Positions 9,032-18,288 of a stretch of DNA of 64,000 bases are shown here, one piece after another. A model generated the notes under the pieces. The model saw only the letters and a program-made list of their open reading frames with translations. It had not been told where the DNA came from and did not search any database. Location: NCBI RefSeq assembly GCF_003288815.1, contig NZ_NHYM01000002.1:62001-126000 (forward strand), read 5' to 3'. How positions within the stretch are numbered: the stretch's first letter is position 1; each line of letters starts with the position of its first letter. This DNA is from Helicobacter sp. 16-1353. Its GTDB lineage: Bacteria > Campylobacterota > Campylobacteria > Campylobacterales > Helicobacteraceae. The position numbers and the translations under genes are program-made.

Positions 9032-9543
9032 ATAACTTTTCTTTCTGCCTTTATATCTTTTATCTCATTTTTTAATTTTGCATTTTCCAAATCACTATTC
9101 ATAAGCTTTGATTTTAATGCTCTTAGTTCTTTTAAACTTATAAGATATTTTTCAGCGATTTCCTTAGAATACACATCTCTAGCAGGATTCGCCTTTACTA
9201 CAATGCCATCTTTTAAACGAATATCAACTTTCTCAAGCGGACGAATAGGGATATTCTTACGCAGATTATCGATAGAATCCACATCATAGATATTTGTTTC
9301 TAGGTTTTTATTCTGCTCTTGTAATCGCTCTAAATCGATTTTTGCATTTTTTAACGCATCTTGAATCTCCAAATACTCCGCTCGAATAGCCTTTAGCATT
9401 TCTTGCTCTTTTGTTATATTATTTTCATAATCATTAACTTCATTTTTGAATTTTTTAAATTCCTCTTCAAAAAATTCCACAATCTGCCAAGTCTCACGAA
9501 TATTATCTGCATTTTGTATAAATTTATCAAAAATCTTATCCAT
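9028..9543 (-). CDS. Coiled-coil protein of unknown function (hypA-lpxB interval)
   Basis: A 171-residue soluble protein with two predicted coiled coils: about 25-85 (EQEMLKAIRAEYLEIQDALK and neighbours) and the C-terminal 130-171 (KELRALKSKLMNSDLENAKL). Between them lies a short conserved-looking segment with PIRPLEKVDIRLKDGIVVKA. No signal peptide or membrane span. It overlaps lpxB by four bases and lies 27 bases after hypA. An equivalent small gene stands at this place in H. pylori (HP0868 by my recollection). Function not known. Confidence 0.6.
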   Translation of the reverse strand: MDKIFDKFIQNADNIRETWQIVEFFEEEFKKFKNEVNDYENNITKEQEMLKAIRAEYLEIQDALKNAKIDLERLQEQNKNLETNIYDVDSIDNLRKNIPIRPLEKVDIRLKDGIVVKANPARDVYSKEIAEKYLISLKELRALKSKLMNSDLENAKLKNEIKDIKAERKVI

Positions 9544-9570
9544 TTGTTAATCCTAAAACTTTTTATAAAA

Positions 9571-9918
9571 TTATTCCATTTCTAGCCTTAATAAATTTAA
9601 TTCTTTTCCCTCAATAATAATTACATTATTACTATTGCATTGCGGACATATCCCGTAATTCAATCCACTAGCGGTAAATTTAAAATTACAATCATTACAA
9701 TGCAATGTAATATTTTTATGCACTATCTCGAGGATGCTATTTTTACAGAATCTACTTTCTTCTTTAAAAAACTCAAAAGCACTCTTAAGAAGCTCCACCT
9801 CTACGCCACTTCTCTCGCCAATCTCAATAGTTATTGTAATGATATTTTTTGCATTATTTTTCAATGCCTCTTCTTCACATAAAAGAATAAGCGATGAAAC
9901 TACAGAATATTCATGCAC
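9571..9918 (-). CDS. hypA: Hydrogenase/urease nickel incorporation protein HypA
   Basis: Delivers nickel during maturation of [NiFe]-hydrogenase and, in Helicobacter, of urease. The 115-residue protein begins MHEYSVV, whose His2 and Glu3 form the N-terminal nickel site, and has the structural zinc site CNDCNFKF...CPQCNSN (two CxxC pairs). Length and motifs match the family fully. Its usual neighbour hypE lies 8.4 kb away on the same strand, with transporter and glycan genes between them. Confidence 0.96.
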   Translation of the reverse strand: MHEYSVVSSLILLCEEEALKNNAKNIITITIEIGERSGVEVELLKSAFEFFKEESRFCKNSILEIVHKNITLHCNDCNFKFTASGLNYGICPQCNSNNVIIIEGKELNLLRLEME

Positions 9919-9947
9919 GATAGAATCCTAAAAATTATCATTGAAAA

Positions 9948-10985
9948 TCAGCTTTGCAAGATTTTATTAATATGCTTTAAGGACGGCGTTACGATGGCAA
10001 CAAAATAAGATTCTAGTAATAATTTTGAAGCCAAAGAATCTTGCAAATAGCCCTTTGTGCCTAAAAATAACATATTTTGATTTGCTAGTTCAAGTGCCAA
10101 ATCTATAAAATCTTTTTTTAATTCTAAGGCGGAGCGAAAATATTCTTTCGTTTTTAGATATGGCGTTTTGGCTAGATTTTGCGTCCGCTCTACTAGATTA
10201 TTCCGCCTTTCCACAAAGTCATCTAAGCTTGATAAATACGAGTTTATCCCGCCTTTTATATTAAGATTCTTCGTGCAGTTTTCAATCGCAGAATCAATTA
10301 GCCCAAGTGCAATGCCACCTTGCAAAATGACAAAAGCTGGGATAATCTCTAGCAAAGACTCCTTAAAATCTGGCACTAAAATATCTTCACTTGGCACGAT
10401 ATAATTATCCAAGCACACCGCAAGTGTCCCAGAGCCCTCTAACGCACAAAAAGACACGCTGTGTGAGAGCTTTGCATTTTCATTGCATTCGATTAAAACT
10501 AGCGAAAACTCACTAGAATATTCCATCTCTACAATAGCACCAAAATAATGCCCTTTTTCTATATTTGAGACCCACGGCAAAGTTCCACTTAGGGCGATTC
10601 CATTTGATACTTTTTTGCCTTTAATCTTGTGTTTTTCAATCCCTACAAATGCTTTCATAGGGTTTGAAAGCCCTGTGCCACCGAGAATCTCGCCATTGCT
10701 TGCTTTTTTAAATAATTCTTTTATTCGCTCATTCTTATTTTTAGCATTAAATAAATACCAAATTAGAGCATTTTGACACCACACACAAAAGCCCGTATTT
10801 CCACAGATTTGCGAGACTTTAGCGATATTTCCTATCGCTTGAAATAGCCCATTTTCGCCATTTTTTAAAAAAGGTTGATATAAACCCGCTTTCCCTAAAT
10901 CAAGCAAAATATCCTTAGGATAATGCCCCTTGTGGATTTCTACGACCTTATTACTTAAAGATTCTAAGATGTTTTCAACTCCCAT
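9948..10985 (-). CDS. Acyl-CoA dehydrogenase-fold flavoprotein, possible organosulfur monooxygenase
   Basis: A 345-residue protein of the acyl-CoA dehydrogenase superfamily: helical N-terminus, a middle beta domain around GGTGLSNPMKAFVGIEKHKIKG (split here as GGTGLSNPMKAF and VGIEKHKIKG) with ALSGTLPWVSNIEKGHYFG, and a helical C-terminus. It is shorter than typical fatty-acid enzymes (about 380 residues), and I see no clear catalytic-base Glu position. Members beside sulfonate-type ABC transporters are often flavin-dependent monooxygenases of the SfnB/DszC kind. Position after the OsmC and ABC genes suggests oxidation of an imported organosulfur or related compound; this is inference. Confidence 0.65.
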   Translation of the reverse strand: MGVENILESLSNKVVEIHKGHYPKDILLDLGKAGLYQPFLKNGENGLFQAIGNIAKVSQICGNTGFCVWCQNALIWYLFNAKNKNERIKELFKKASNGEILGGTGLSNPMKAFVGIEKHKIKGKKVSNGIALSGTLPWVSNIEKGHYFGAIVEMEYSSEFSLVLIECNENAKLSHSVSFCALEGSGTLAVCLDNYIVPSEDILVPDFKESLLEIIPAFVILQGGIALGLIDSAIENCTKNLNIKGGINSYLSSLDDFVERRNNLVERTQNLAKTPYLKTKEYFRSALELKKDFIDLALELANQNMLFLGTKGYLQDSLASKLLLESYFVAIVTPSLKHINKILQS

Positions 10986-11014
10986 ACTATTTCCTTAAAT
11001 GTTTATTTTCTACA

Positions 11015-11551
11015 TTATCCCGCTTTTACGCTAAGATTCACCGCTCTCAAAATCGTATTTGCCACAGGAGAGTATTTTGTAGCGTGGGCGATTAGATTAT
11101 CTGTAGTTTCTTTATCTGCGTTAGATTCTATATTAATTTTTACGCGAATATCAGTAAATCCAAGCGGTTTATCCTTTGATAAGTCCCCTGTCCCCCAAAC
11201 TGCAGTAATATTCAAATCACCCTCAAGTTCCAACTCCAACTTTGTAATAACGATATTATTTGCGATTGCATTTGCGTGAATCCCTACAGCTAGGCAACTT
11301 CCAAGTGCCGCTAAAAGTGCCTCGCTAGGATTTGGTGCGGTATCATCGCCTAGAAGTGTTGGTGGCTCATCTACGATATAAGCTGGGAGATTCCTAATAT
11401 AATTTGAATGGCGAAATCGCCCCTCAGCCACAGTTTTACATTTCAATGTTTTTATGGCATTTGGATTTGCCTTGCCATTTTTTATTAATTCCTCTAGTCC
11501 TTTTTTGTCGATTGGTTCTAATCTAGTGCAAGAAGTTTGTCCTACTTTCAT
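11015..11551 (-). CDS. OsmC-family protein lacking the second redox cysteine
   Basis: A 178-residue OsmC-like protein. The segment SEALLAALGSCLAVGIHANA carries the first family cysteine, on the long central helix. The second cysteine, normally in a (K/H)xCPV context, is replaced by serine (ATKYSPVANTIL). Without a Cys pair a thiol peroxidase role like that of Ohr/OsmC is unlikely; a binding or other thiol function is possible. It is placed between the ABC ATPase (70 bases) and the acyl-CoA dehydrogenase-like gene (29 bases) on the same strand, suggesting one metabolic unit. Confidence 0.78.
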   Translation of the reverse strand: MKVGQTSCTRLEPIDKKGLEELIKNGKANPNAIKTLKCKTVAEGRFRHSNYIRNLPAYIVDEPPTLLGDDTAPNPSEALLAALGSCLAVGIHANAIANNIVITKLELELEGDLNITAVWGTGDLSKDKPLGFTDIRVKINIESNADKETTDNLIAHATKYSPVANTILRAVNLSVKAG

Positions 11552-11621
11552 TATTTATCCTTTGTATTGTTAAATTTTTGTGCCATATGCAATTAAAAAT
11601 CCATATGGCACGGGATTTAGA

Positions 11622-12401
11622 CTAAATCACATATTCTAAATCAAATCGATAATCTTCCAAATATTGTGCGATTTTCCGCTTTAATCCCAAAAATTCCAAG
11701 CTATTTCTATCGCTTTTATCGATTTTTATTTCTATGTCTGCTACGATTTGCCCCGGATTTGGCTTCATTATAATTACTCTATCGCCTAGGAAAATCGCCT
11801 CTTCGATGTCGTGCGTTACGAAAATCATCGTAGTTTTTAGCTCTTTTGAAATCCTAAGCAACTCATTTTGCAAGGAAATTCTAGTGAAATTATCGAGTGC
11901 TGAAAATGGCTCATCTAATAATAGAATCTTTGGCTTAACGCATAGTCCCCTTGCAAGGGCGATTCGCTGCTTTTGTCCACCACTTAAATTTATGGGGAAT
12001 GAGTGGGAGAGCGATTCTAGATGCACTAACTTCAAATATTCCCTTGCTTTTCCCCTTGATTCTTTTAGGCTAAATCCCTTAGATTGAAGCCCAAAAGCGA
12101 TATTATCTAGTGCATTTCGCCACGGAAGCAATGCGAAATCTTGGAAAATCTTAATGCAATCTTTTGGATTTGTTTGCTTATGAAAAACCTCGCTATCTAT
12201 GGATATTTCGCCACTATCAAAGCCCTCAAATCCACCGATGATATTTAACAAGGTCGTTTTCCCACACCCACTAGAGCCAAGTAGAATGACAAATTCGCCC
12301 CTTTTTATCTCCAAATTTATATTTTTCAAAGCGTGATATTTAGCTTCGTGCTGGGATTTTTTAGTATGAAAAGATTTATTGCAATGTTTTATTTTAATCA
12401 T
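11622..12401 (-). CDS. ABC transporter ATPase, NitT/TauT (SsuB-like) type
   Basis: A 259-residue nucleotide-binding protein with Walker A (LLGSSGCGKTTLLN, about 40-53), Q-loop region (IKIFQDFALLPWRNALDNIA), signature LSGGQKQRIALARGL, Walker B ILLLDEPFSALD and the switch His in FVTHDIEEAIFLGDRV. The LLPWRNALDNI segment is typical of nitrate/sulfonate/taurine importers. It works with the permease and binding protein upstream. Substrate cannot be read from the ATPase; sulfonates or other small organic anions are the usual cargo of the family. Confidence 0.9.
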   Translation of the reverse strand: MIKIKHCNKSFHTKKSQHEAKYHALKNINLEIKRGEFVILLGSSGCGKTTLLNIIGGFEGFDSGEISIDSEVFHKQTNPKDCIKIFQDFALLPWRNALDNIAFGLQSKGFSLKESRGKAREYLKLVHLESLSHSFPINLSGGQKQRIALARGLCVKPKILLLDEPFSALDNFTRISLQNELLRISKELKTTMIFVTHDIEEAIFLGDRVIIMKPNPGQIVADIEIKIDKSDRNSLEFLGLKRKIAQYLEDYRFDLEYVI

Positions 12402-12466
12402 TTAGATTCCCTTTATTTGCGTAGATTCCGCAAGTGGATTTTTTCTAGATTCCAGCTTAGATTCTC

Positions 12467-13207
12467 TCACTTAGATTCTCCTAATTTAGAGCGGATAAAT
12501 CGCTCCAATCTCACAAATACAAGATGAATCCCATAGCCCAAAATCCCAATCCAACTCATCGCAACCACTACAATATCCATTCGTAAGGTATTTCGCCCAT
12601 CGATTATAAGATACCCAAGTCCGCTTTGAATCCCTAGCATCTCCCCTGCCACAAGGTGAATCCACGCAATTGATGCAGCAAGTTTAAGCCCACTTGCGAT
12701 ATGAGCGAATGCCCCGGGTAAAATAATGCTTTTAAAAATAAGCCATTCACTTGCCCCAAAATTCTTTGCCATTTGCAAAAGCGTGGGGTTTATCGCCCGA
12801 ACACCAGCGATTGAGAGCAATAAAACAGGGAAAAATACGGCATAGATGATTACAAAAATCGCCCCAACTTCGCCAATCCCAAATAAAAGGGCGAGTATAG
12901 GAAGCCACGCAATGGGTGAAATGGGGCGTAAAAGCTGGATATATGGCTCTAAGACTATCTCAAAGCTAGTAAATCGCCCTAAGATAAGCCCCACGAATGT
13001 CGCCACGCCTCCGCCGATAAATAGCCCGATTGCAAATCGCCTTAGGGAATCTAGTATGGATTGGATTAAGATTCCATTATTTAATAGCTCTAAGAATGCC
13101 GCCCAAACATCGCTAGGACGCGGTAAAAAGCTAGTAGAATCTAGCAAGATTTCCCATAAAAAAATAATGGCAATAAAAATGATAAAAGATAGAATTCTAA
13201 GCTTCAT
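12467..13207 (-). CDS. ABC transporter permease, NitT/TauT (SsuC-like) type
   Basis: A 246-residue inner-membrane protein with about six helices. The cytoplasmic EAA loop that docks the ATPase is clear (NFGASEWLIFKSIILPGAF). The N-terminus (IIFIAIIFLWEILLDSTSFL) and the periplasmic PSDVWAAFLELL segment match SsuC/TauC/NrtB permeases. Its start overlaps the binding-protein stop by four bases (13204-13207). A 65-base spacer, again with GATTCT repeats, lies before the ATPase gene. Confidence 0.9.
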   Translation of the reverse strand: MKLRILSFIIFIAIIFLWEILLDSTSFLPRPSDVWAAFLELLNNGILIQSILDSLRRFAIGLFIGGGVATFVGLILGRFTSFEIVLEPYIQLLRPISPIAWLPILALLFGIGEVGAIFVIIYAVFFPVLLLSIAGVRAINPTLLQMAKNFGASEWLIFKSIILPGAFAHIASGLKLAASIAWIHLVAGEMLGIQSGLGYLIIDGRNTLRMDIVVVAMSWIGILGYGIHLVFVRLERFIRSKLGESK

Positions 13208-14550
13208 AGCGGATTCTTTGTGGTGGATTCTGTGAGTTTTGCGTTAGATTCTGCGTAAAATCTTGGGGTGGATTTAGCTTTAGATTCTGGGATTCCGCTG
13301 TGGAATTTAGCTTTAGATTCTGTGTGGAATCTGGATTCTTGCGGATTGCGATTTAAGTTTAATTTCTGTGTGGAATCTTGCGTGAGATTCGTGGAATCTA
13401 GCGCTTTAAAGGCAGAATCTAGAAGCGTTGAATCCACAAAATCGCTAAAAATATCACTTTGGGAATCTGCTATTTTATCCGCTCCATTGCTCCAAATGCC
13501 AAAATCTTGCATATTTTTCACATTCCAATCTATATCGTTTTTGCTTAATTTTAGGTTTTTAAAAACCACTCTTTCATCGCAATCTAGGAGATTTTTGATA
13601 ATTTCTGGTTTATAGCCTAAAAGCTTATTCCCTAAAATTGCAGAATCTTCGTGATTATGCTCTATAAAATGTGCCGTTTTTACAAAATTATTAACGATAG
13701 TTTGGATTCCAGAATCCGCTAAAATCTTAGAATCCATTTGAGAATCTGCTAAAACTTCCTCCCTTAGGGCAAAAACGCAGCAAATATGATTATTTACAAT
13801 ATCCTTTGAGAGCCTAAAAAGCTCTGCAATATCGCGTAGCTCAGCGATAAACCCAAAAGGTTCAGCCACGATAAAGCCATCAATACTATTTGACAAAAGC
13901 CCAAAAACCATTTCTGGTGGGGACATATCTACGATTTTAATATCATTTGGGGTTAGTCCGCCCTGCTCTAAGAGATTTGCAAGCAATAAATAATGTGTTG
14001 AAAATCGGCTTGGAATAGCAATCCTAAGCCCTTTTAAAAGCGAAATATCGGGCTTAAAATTATTTTTTGCATTTTTATTTAAGCTATCGCTTTTCGCTAT
14101 ATTTGCTACATTTTCCGCATTTTTATTTTTTCCATTCGCCACATTTTTTAAATTCGCCACATTAAGATTTTTGGCATTTTGAGTTTCTAAAATCCCTTTT
14201 TTTAGCACTAGTGCAGAGCCATTTCGATGTGCTGCAAATATCGCTTTTAAGCTCACCCCTTGAGTTCTCAATCGCAAAGCAAGGGGCGTTAGTATAAATG
14301 CTCCATCTATCGCCTTTGCCCTTAAAGCCTCGCTTAAATCCGCCCATGAGCTAAATTTTATTGGCGTAAATGGGGAGTTGTATAGCTCTTTGGCGATTAT
14401 TAAAAGATGGTCGCTTATAGGCAAATAACCAATTTTTAGGCTTTTAAAATCAACATTTTTGCTAAAAAAATTCGCATTTGCTATATTTAATAATATCAAT
14501 GATGATGAAAGTAAAAAACTTCTTCGATTTATCATTGTGTTTAATCTCAT
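13204..14550 (-). CDS. ABC transporter substrate-binding protein (NrtA/SsuA-like) with repeat-rich inserts
   Basis: A 448-residue periplasmic binding protein. The N-terminus MINRRSFLLSSSLILLNIAN carries a twin-arginine-like RRSFL motif and hydrophobic core. The binding fold is seen in LKIGYLPISDHLLIIAKELY, AIDGAFILTPLALRLRTQGV and DGFIVAEPFGF. Two unusual stretches stand out: an Asn/Lys/Ala insert at about 121-166 made by repeats near 14050-14160, and a Ser/Glu/Lys tail of about 90 residues after about 358, coded by GAATC/GATTC repeats. The start has AGGA five bases before the ATG and a promoter 41-46 bases upstream. First gene of the transport operon. Confidence 0.85.
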   Translation of the reverse strand: MRLNTMINRRSFLLSSSLILLNIANANFFSKNVDFKSLKIGYLPISDHLLIIAKELYNSPFTPIKFSSWADLSEALRAKAIDGAFILTPLALRLRTQGVSLKAIFAAHRNGSALVLKKGILETQNAKNLNVANLKNVANGKNKNAENVANIAKSDSLNKNAKNNFKPDISLLKGLRIAIPSRFSTHYLLLANLLEQGGLTPNDIKIVDMSPPEMVFGLLSNSIDGFIVAEPFGFIAELRDIAELFRLSKDIVNNHICCVFALREEVLADSQMDSKILADSGIQTIVNNFVKTAHFIEHNHEDSAILGNKLLGYKPEIIKNLLDCDERVVFKNLKLSKNDIDWNVKNMQDFGIWSNGADKIADSQSDIFSDFVDSTLLDSAFKALDSTNLTQDSTQKLNLNRNPQESRFHTESKAKFHSGIPESKAKSTPRFYAESNAKLTESTTKNPL

Positions 14551-14590
14551 AAATATCCTAGATAAAAATATTAATCTATTAAAAATGGAA

Positions 14591-14596
14591 ATTATA
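14591..14596 (-). promoter_or_regulatory. -10 box of the ABC/OsmC operon
   Basis: On the minus strand the sequence reads TGTATAAT, an extended -10 element, followed by a leader of about 35 bases to the binding-protein ATG. The surrounding 14551-14714 interval is very AT-rich, as Helicobacter sigma-80 promoters are, and holds no gene. Confidence 0.55.
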
Positions 14597-14714
14597 CAAA
14601 AAAATAAGATATTTTTGCAAAAACAAATTGTATTTTTTAAAATTTTACCATTTTGTTACTTTTATCTATCCATTAAATATTTATAAAGTCGCCATTACTT
14701 CACCATAGATAAAT

Positions 14715-16454
14715 CTAATATTCAAATAAAGTATATTGATTCGTAGAGCCTATCTTGGTTTTATTACTTAAAAAGTTTTCATATCGATGTAATTCGCTAT
14801 TTGGCAATAGGATATAGAAACTTCCTTGTTCTTTTTTAAAGTTAGTTGCGTATTTTTCAAATTCACCATCTTTTATATGTTTCCCAAAATGATAAAGTTT
14901 ATAATACTTTCTATCAAAATCAGGTGTAAATGCTAGAAGTTGATTGCTTGTTAGAACTATCTTTTTCCCTTTATTTTTAAAGGTTTCAAAAACCATTTCA
15001 TTTGCATGTCTATCGCCTAAATTCATCTTTTTTCTATATTCTGCTTTTAGTATATTCTCAGCACTAAAAGATGCCACAATCAAACCAATTGCAATAAAAC
15101 ACACGAAAATAAGGGCGATTCGTTTATACAAAAATGCTAATATGGCATTATAAAATTTGGCATAATAAACAATAACAGCACTAAGAGAAATTATCATCAA
15201 AGGTAATGATGCTTGTAAATTTCGCAAATCATAGCTTAAATGCGTTCCCCAGAAAATAAAATATAGAAAGCCAAAAATAGCAAAAAAGCCAAAGATTTTA
15301 TTTGGTAATCTTAAACTAAATAGCGATAGAACGAATAATATTGTAATATTTTTATATGAAGAACAAGCATCTAATAAACGGTCTCCATATCCCTTTCCTA
15401 AAAATATTCTATCCATTACAAAACTAGCATTTGTAGAATCTATATTTAAAATCAATTTCTTATAGATTGCAATGATAATCCAAGGTGCACTAAATATTGC
15501 AATGATGGCTATACAAATCCATATTATTTTAATATCAATTTTTTGCTTTCTTTTTATATAAAATAAAGCGATGATATAAACAACACACCAAAATAATCCA
15601 GATTGTTTTATCTCTGTGCTGATTCCTGCGGCAAATGCACCTAAAATAAGATAGAAAAATAGCATATTTTTATCTATTTTATTAGTTTCCATAAGGCTGA
15701 CTTTTAGCAAACAAAGTGCTGATATTAAGATAATCATCGCAACAGGCATATCAACATAACCGATAAAAAATTCATTGGATAATCTAAAAAATACAATATA
15801 TGTAATAACACTAAGAGTAATGCCAAATATACTGCCCTTTATGGAATCTTTATTAAATAAAAAGATACTTGCTACAATCCCAACAAATGCAAAATACCAA
15901 TATATGCCAACGCCAATCCCTTGAAAACTTGATATTTTTTGACTAGCGACATAACCCAAAGATAATAATATGGGATATAGTTGGGAATATCCACCTTCAT
16001 TTAAAACAAGCTGACCAAAAGCCCATTCAGTTCCCCAGCGATTCCACGATACTACGGCATCCCAAGCATAAAAAATATCTGCCTTTAGGACATTATTAAA
16101 AACATATAATGATATTAAGATTCCAAGTAAGAATAAAAATTGCAAGAAATAATTATTGGATTTTATTACGCAAGGTAGCGGAATCCCATTTTTAATCTCA
16201 AAGAAAAATAGATATAGAAATAATATAATTTCTATGATAAAAATAACAATAACTACATTTTGTGTGTAGATTCCAAATAAAACGAGCATATAAACTAAAT
16301 ATAAATTAAAACATAGGCTAATAATAAAACTTGCCACAATCAATAAAGATATATTTATAGAAATGCCGAATCTTCTACAATATAATTTATATGCAATTGC
16401 TCCGGGTAAAAATACCGCACTAAAAAATGATAATATCGCTAAAACTAAACCCAT
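14715..16454 (-). CDS. GT-C type polytopic membrane glycosyltransferase
   Basis: A 579-residue protein with about 12 or more hydrophobic helices and a soluble C-terminal tail of about 100 residues. The loop after the third or fourth helix reads ADIFYAWDAVVSWNRWG, with acidic residues placed as in GT-C enzymes that take sugar from polyprenyl phosphate. It is the next gene after the GT2-GtrA-methyltransferase ORF (9 bases, with AAGGA before its ATG). GtrB-like synthase, GtrA flippase and a polytopic transferase together form a Gtr module that decorates surface glycans. The exact sugar and acceptor (LPS or other glycan) are unknown. Confidence 0.7.
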   Translation of the reverse strand: MGLVLAILSFFSAVFLPGAIAYKLYCRRFGISINISLLIVASFIISLCFNLYLVYMLVLFGIYTQNVVIVIFIIEIILFLYLFFFEIKNGIPLPCVIKSNNYFLQFLFLLGILISLYVFNNVLKADIFYAWDAVVSWNRWGTEWAFGQLVLNEGGYSQLYPILLSLGYVASQKISSFQGIGVGIYWYFAFVGIVASIFLFNKDSIKGSIFGITLSVITYIVFFRLSNEFFIGYVDMPVAMIILISALCLLKVSLMETNKIDKNMLFFYLILGAFAAGISTEIKQSGLFWCVVYIIALFYIKRKQKIDIKIIWICIAIIAIFSAPWIIIAIYKKLILNIDSTNASFVMDRIFLGKGYGDRLLDACSSYKNITILFVLSLFSLRLPNKIFGFFAIFGFLYFIFWGTHLSYDLRNLQASLPLMIISLSAVIVYYAKFYNAILAFLYKRIALIFVCFIAIGLIVASFSAENILKAEYRKKMNLGDRHANEMVFETFKNKGKKIVLTSNQLLAFTPDFDRKYYKLYHFGKHIKDGEFEKYATNFKKEQGSFYILLPNSELHRYENFLSNKTKIGSTNQYTLFEY

Positions 16455-16463
16455 AATATTCCT

Positions 16464-18211
16464 TTAATATTTTTTATAAACTAATATTTCCTGTGTAAGC
16501 CCAATAGCAAAATTTAATTTCCTACTAAGCAATTCTCCATATTCTTCGCAAGTAGCATTGACTTCATCAAAAAGCAATGCCCGCTCATCGTGAAATTCCC
16601 ATAAATTTAATTTTTCTAATATGCTACGAATAACCCTATAAAGCAATGTTGGCGTTGGATATGTGATTAAAACAATTCCGCCACTTTTTGCAAACTCAAA
16701 ATGTTTTATACACATAGCTCTTGTATTAGTTTTATTAAAATGCTCGATTAAACCAGCAGAAAACACCACATCAAAGCTAGAATCTATTGCTTTAGATTCC
16801 AATAAATTAAATAATATTGCTTTTTGTTTATGTGGCGATTTGGTCGCATATTTGTTATTAAAAGAATCCACACCTTTTTTAGAATTATCAAAAACGATAT
16901 AATCCGCATTGGCGTAGGATTCCCTAAAATCTTTATAAAAGCAGCTATCGCCACCGCCAAACTCGCAAATACGATGTATATTCTTATATTTTTTAAGTAG
17001 ATTCAAAATCATTGTTGCACTAATCTTTCTTGTAATATTTGATATTTTAAAATTATTATTTTTTCGTTTAGAATAATATTTTTCCCAATCTGTCGCCCTA
17101 GCACTTATCCCCCCCCCCATAGATTCTGTATTGATAGAATCTAGAATCTTAGCTTTAGAAGTGAAAATAAAAAATCTCTGCACTAAAAAACTAATAGCAA
17201 AAATCATTGATTCGCAAATTGGCTTAACTATAATCTCACTTACACCGCTATAATATGAGATAAACTTAATACCTTGCATAGAAATAAGCATTAAAACAAT
17301 GGTTAAGGAAATATAAGAAATGAGTTCAAATTTTAGATTCGCTTTTGTTTTGAAAACAATAGTTTTACCAACGATGAAATTAAAGCTTCCAGCGATGATT
17401 CTACCACTTAACATACAAGCAAAAAGTCCAAATCCTAAACTAAAAGCAATCACAAATACAACATAATCAATTAATGCAGTAAGAATGGAATTTCCAATAT
17501 GTCTAAATAGCACAAAATAAATACTTATGGAATCAAAAATAGGATTAAAATGTGAAGCGGCATTATTATTTATATAGATAGTTTTGATTGGGACTTGCAA
17601 TATTTTCATATTTTTATTACAAGCTAAAACTAGCATTTGCATTTCAAATTCATACCCATTATAGGTATTTTTCAACATCATTTTTGCAAAATCAGGACTA
17701 AATGCACGAAGCCCCGTTTGTGTATCTTGTATGGATTTACCAAACATAGTTTTAAATATTACTCTAGTTATTTTATTGCCAAATTTGCTTTTAAATGGGA
17801 TATTTTCCCCTTCAAACTTACGAACACCAATAGCTAAATCTATATCTACATTAGCAAGAAACATATCTCTTAAATGTAGTATATCTTCTACTTTATGCTG
17901 TCCATCGGAATCTGCCGTGATTATTAACTTCAAATTACTATAATTATTTAAGATAAAATTAATGCCATTTTTTAAAGCCGCACCTTTGCCAAGATTGATT
18001 GCATTGTGTAATAAAATCGCTTTTTTATTTATTTGTGAAAAAATAGCATCAAAACTCTTTGGAGAGCCGTCATTTACAATAACAACAGAGATATTTGAAT
18101 CTAATAGTGAATCAACAATATTAAGAAGTTCTGGAGTTGGTTTAAAGCTTGGAATTAAAGCGACTGCCCCCCCCCAATCAATGCCAAATTACCATCTTTG
18201 TAAATATCCAT
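16464..18211 (-). CDS. Phase-variable GT2-GtrA-methyltransferase fusion (out of frame as assembled)
   Basis: The gene starts at ATG 18211 but after 11 codons meets a G9 tract (18167-18175) and ends after 18 residues (IGGGQSL, stop). With G10 (or G7) it would read IGGGAVALIPSFKPTPE and stay open to 16464, giving 582 residues. Domains: a DPM-like GT2 domain (VIVNDGSPKSF, ADSDGQ, DTQTGLRAFS), a GtrA domain with four helices, and, after a second tract (G10, in frame at MGGGIS), a SAM methyltransferase (ICEFGGGDSCF, FSAGLIEHF). The GT2 should load a sugar on polyprenyl phosphate, GtrA flips it, and the downstream GT-C enzyme transfers it. Reading across both tracts is inferred from frame analysis. 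Confidence 0.85.
17109..17118. repeat. Homopolymer tract G10 (coding strand minus) joining GtrA and methyltransferase domains
   Basis: Ten C on the plus strand. At this length the frame runs through (ATG then three GGG codons, then ATA AGT). Nine or eleven bases would cut the protein after the GtrA domain and remove the methyltransferase. Homopolymer G/C tracts of this size slip readily in Helicobacter. Confidence 0.9.
18167..18175. repeat. Homopolymer tract G9 (coding strand minus) at the start of the GT2 gene
   Basis: Nine C on the plus strand, 36 bases after the ATG at 18211. Present length puts the gene out of frame; ten or seven would open it. The reading frame downstream of the tract is open without interruption to the end of the gene, so this is a switch and not general decay. 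Confidence 0.9.
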
Positions 18212-18288
18212 AAAAGCCTTTCTAAACCTTTGATTTTGGGTTGAAAATTATAACATAATTAATATTTGCTTTAAAAACTAAATAAATC

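Noticed and set aside
13268-13615. Plus-strand ORF of 115 codons opposite the ABC binding protein
   Set aside because: Its Ser/Leu/Asp-rich translation is only the complement of the GAATC repeats in the gene on the minus strand.
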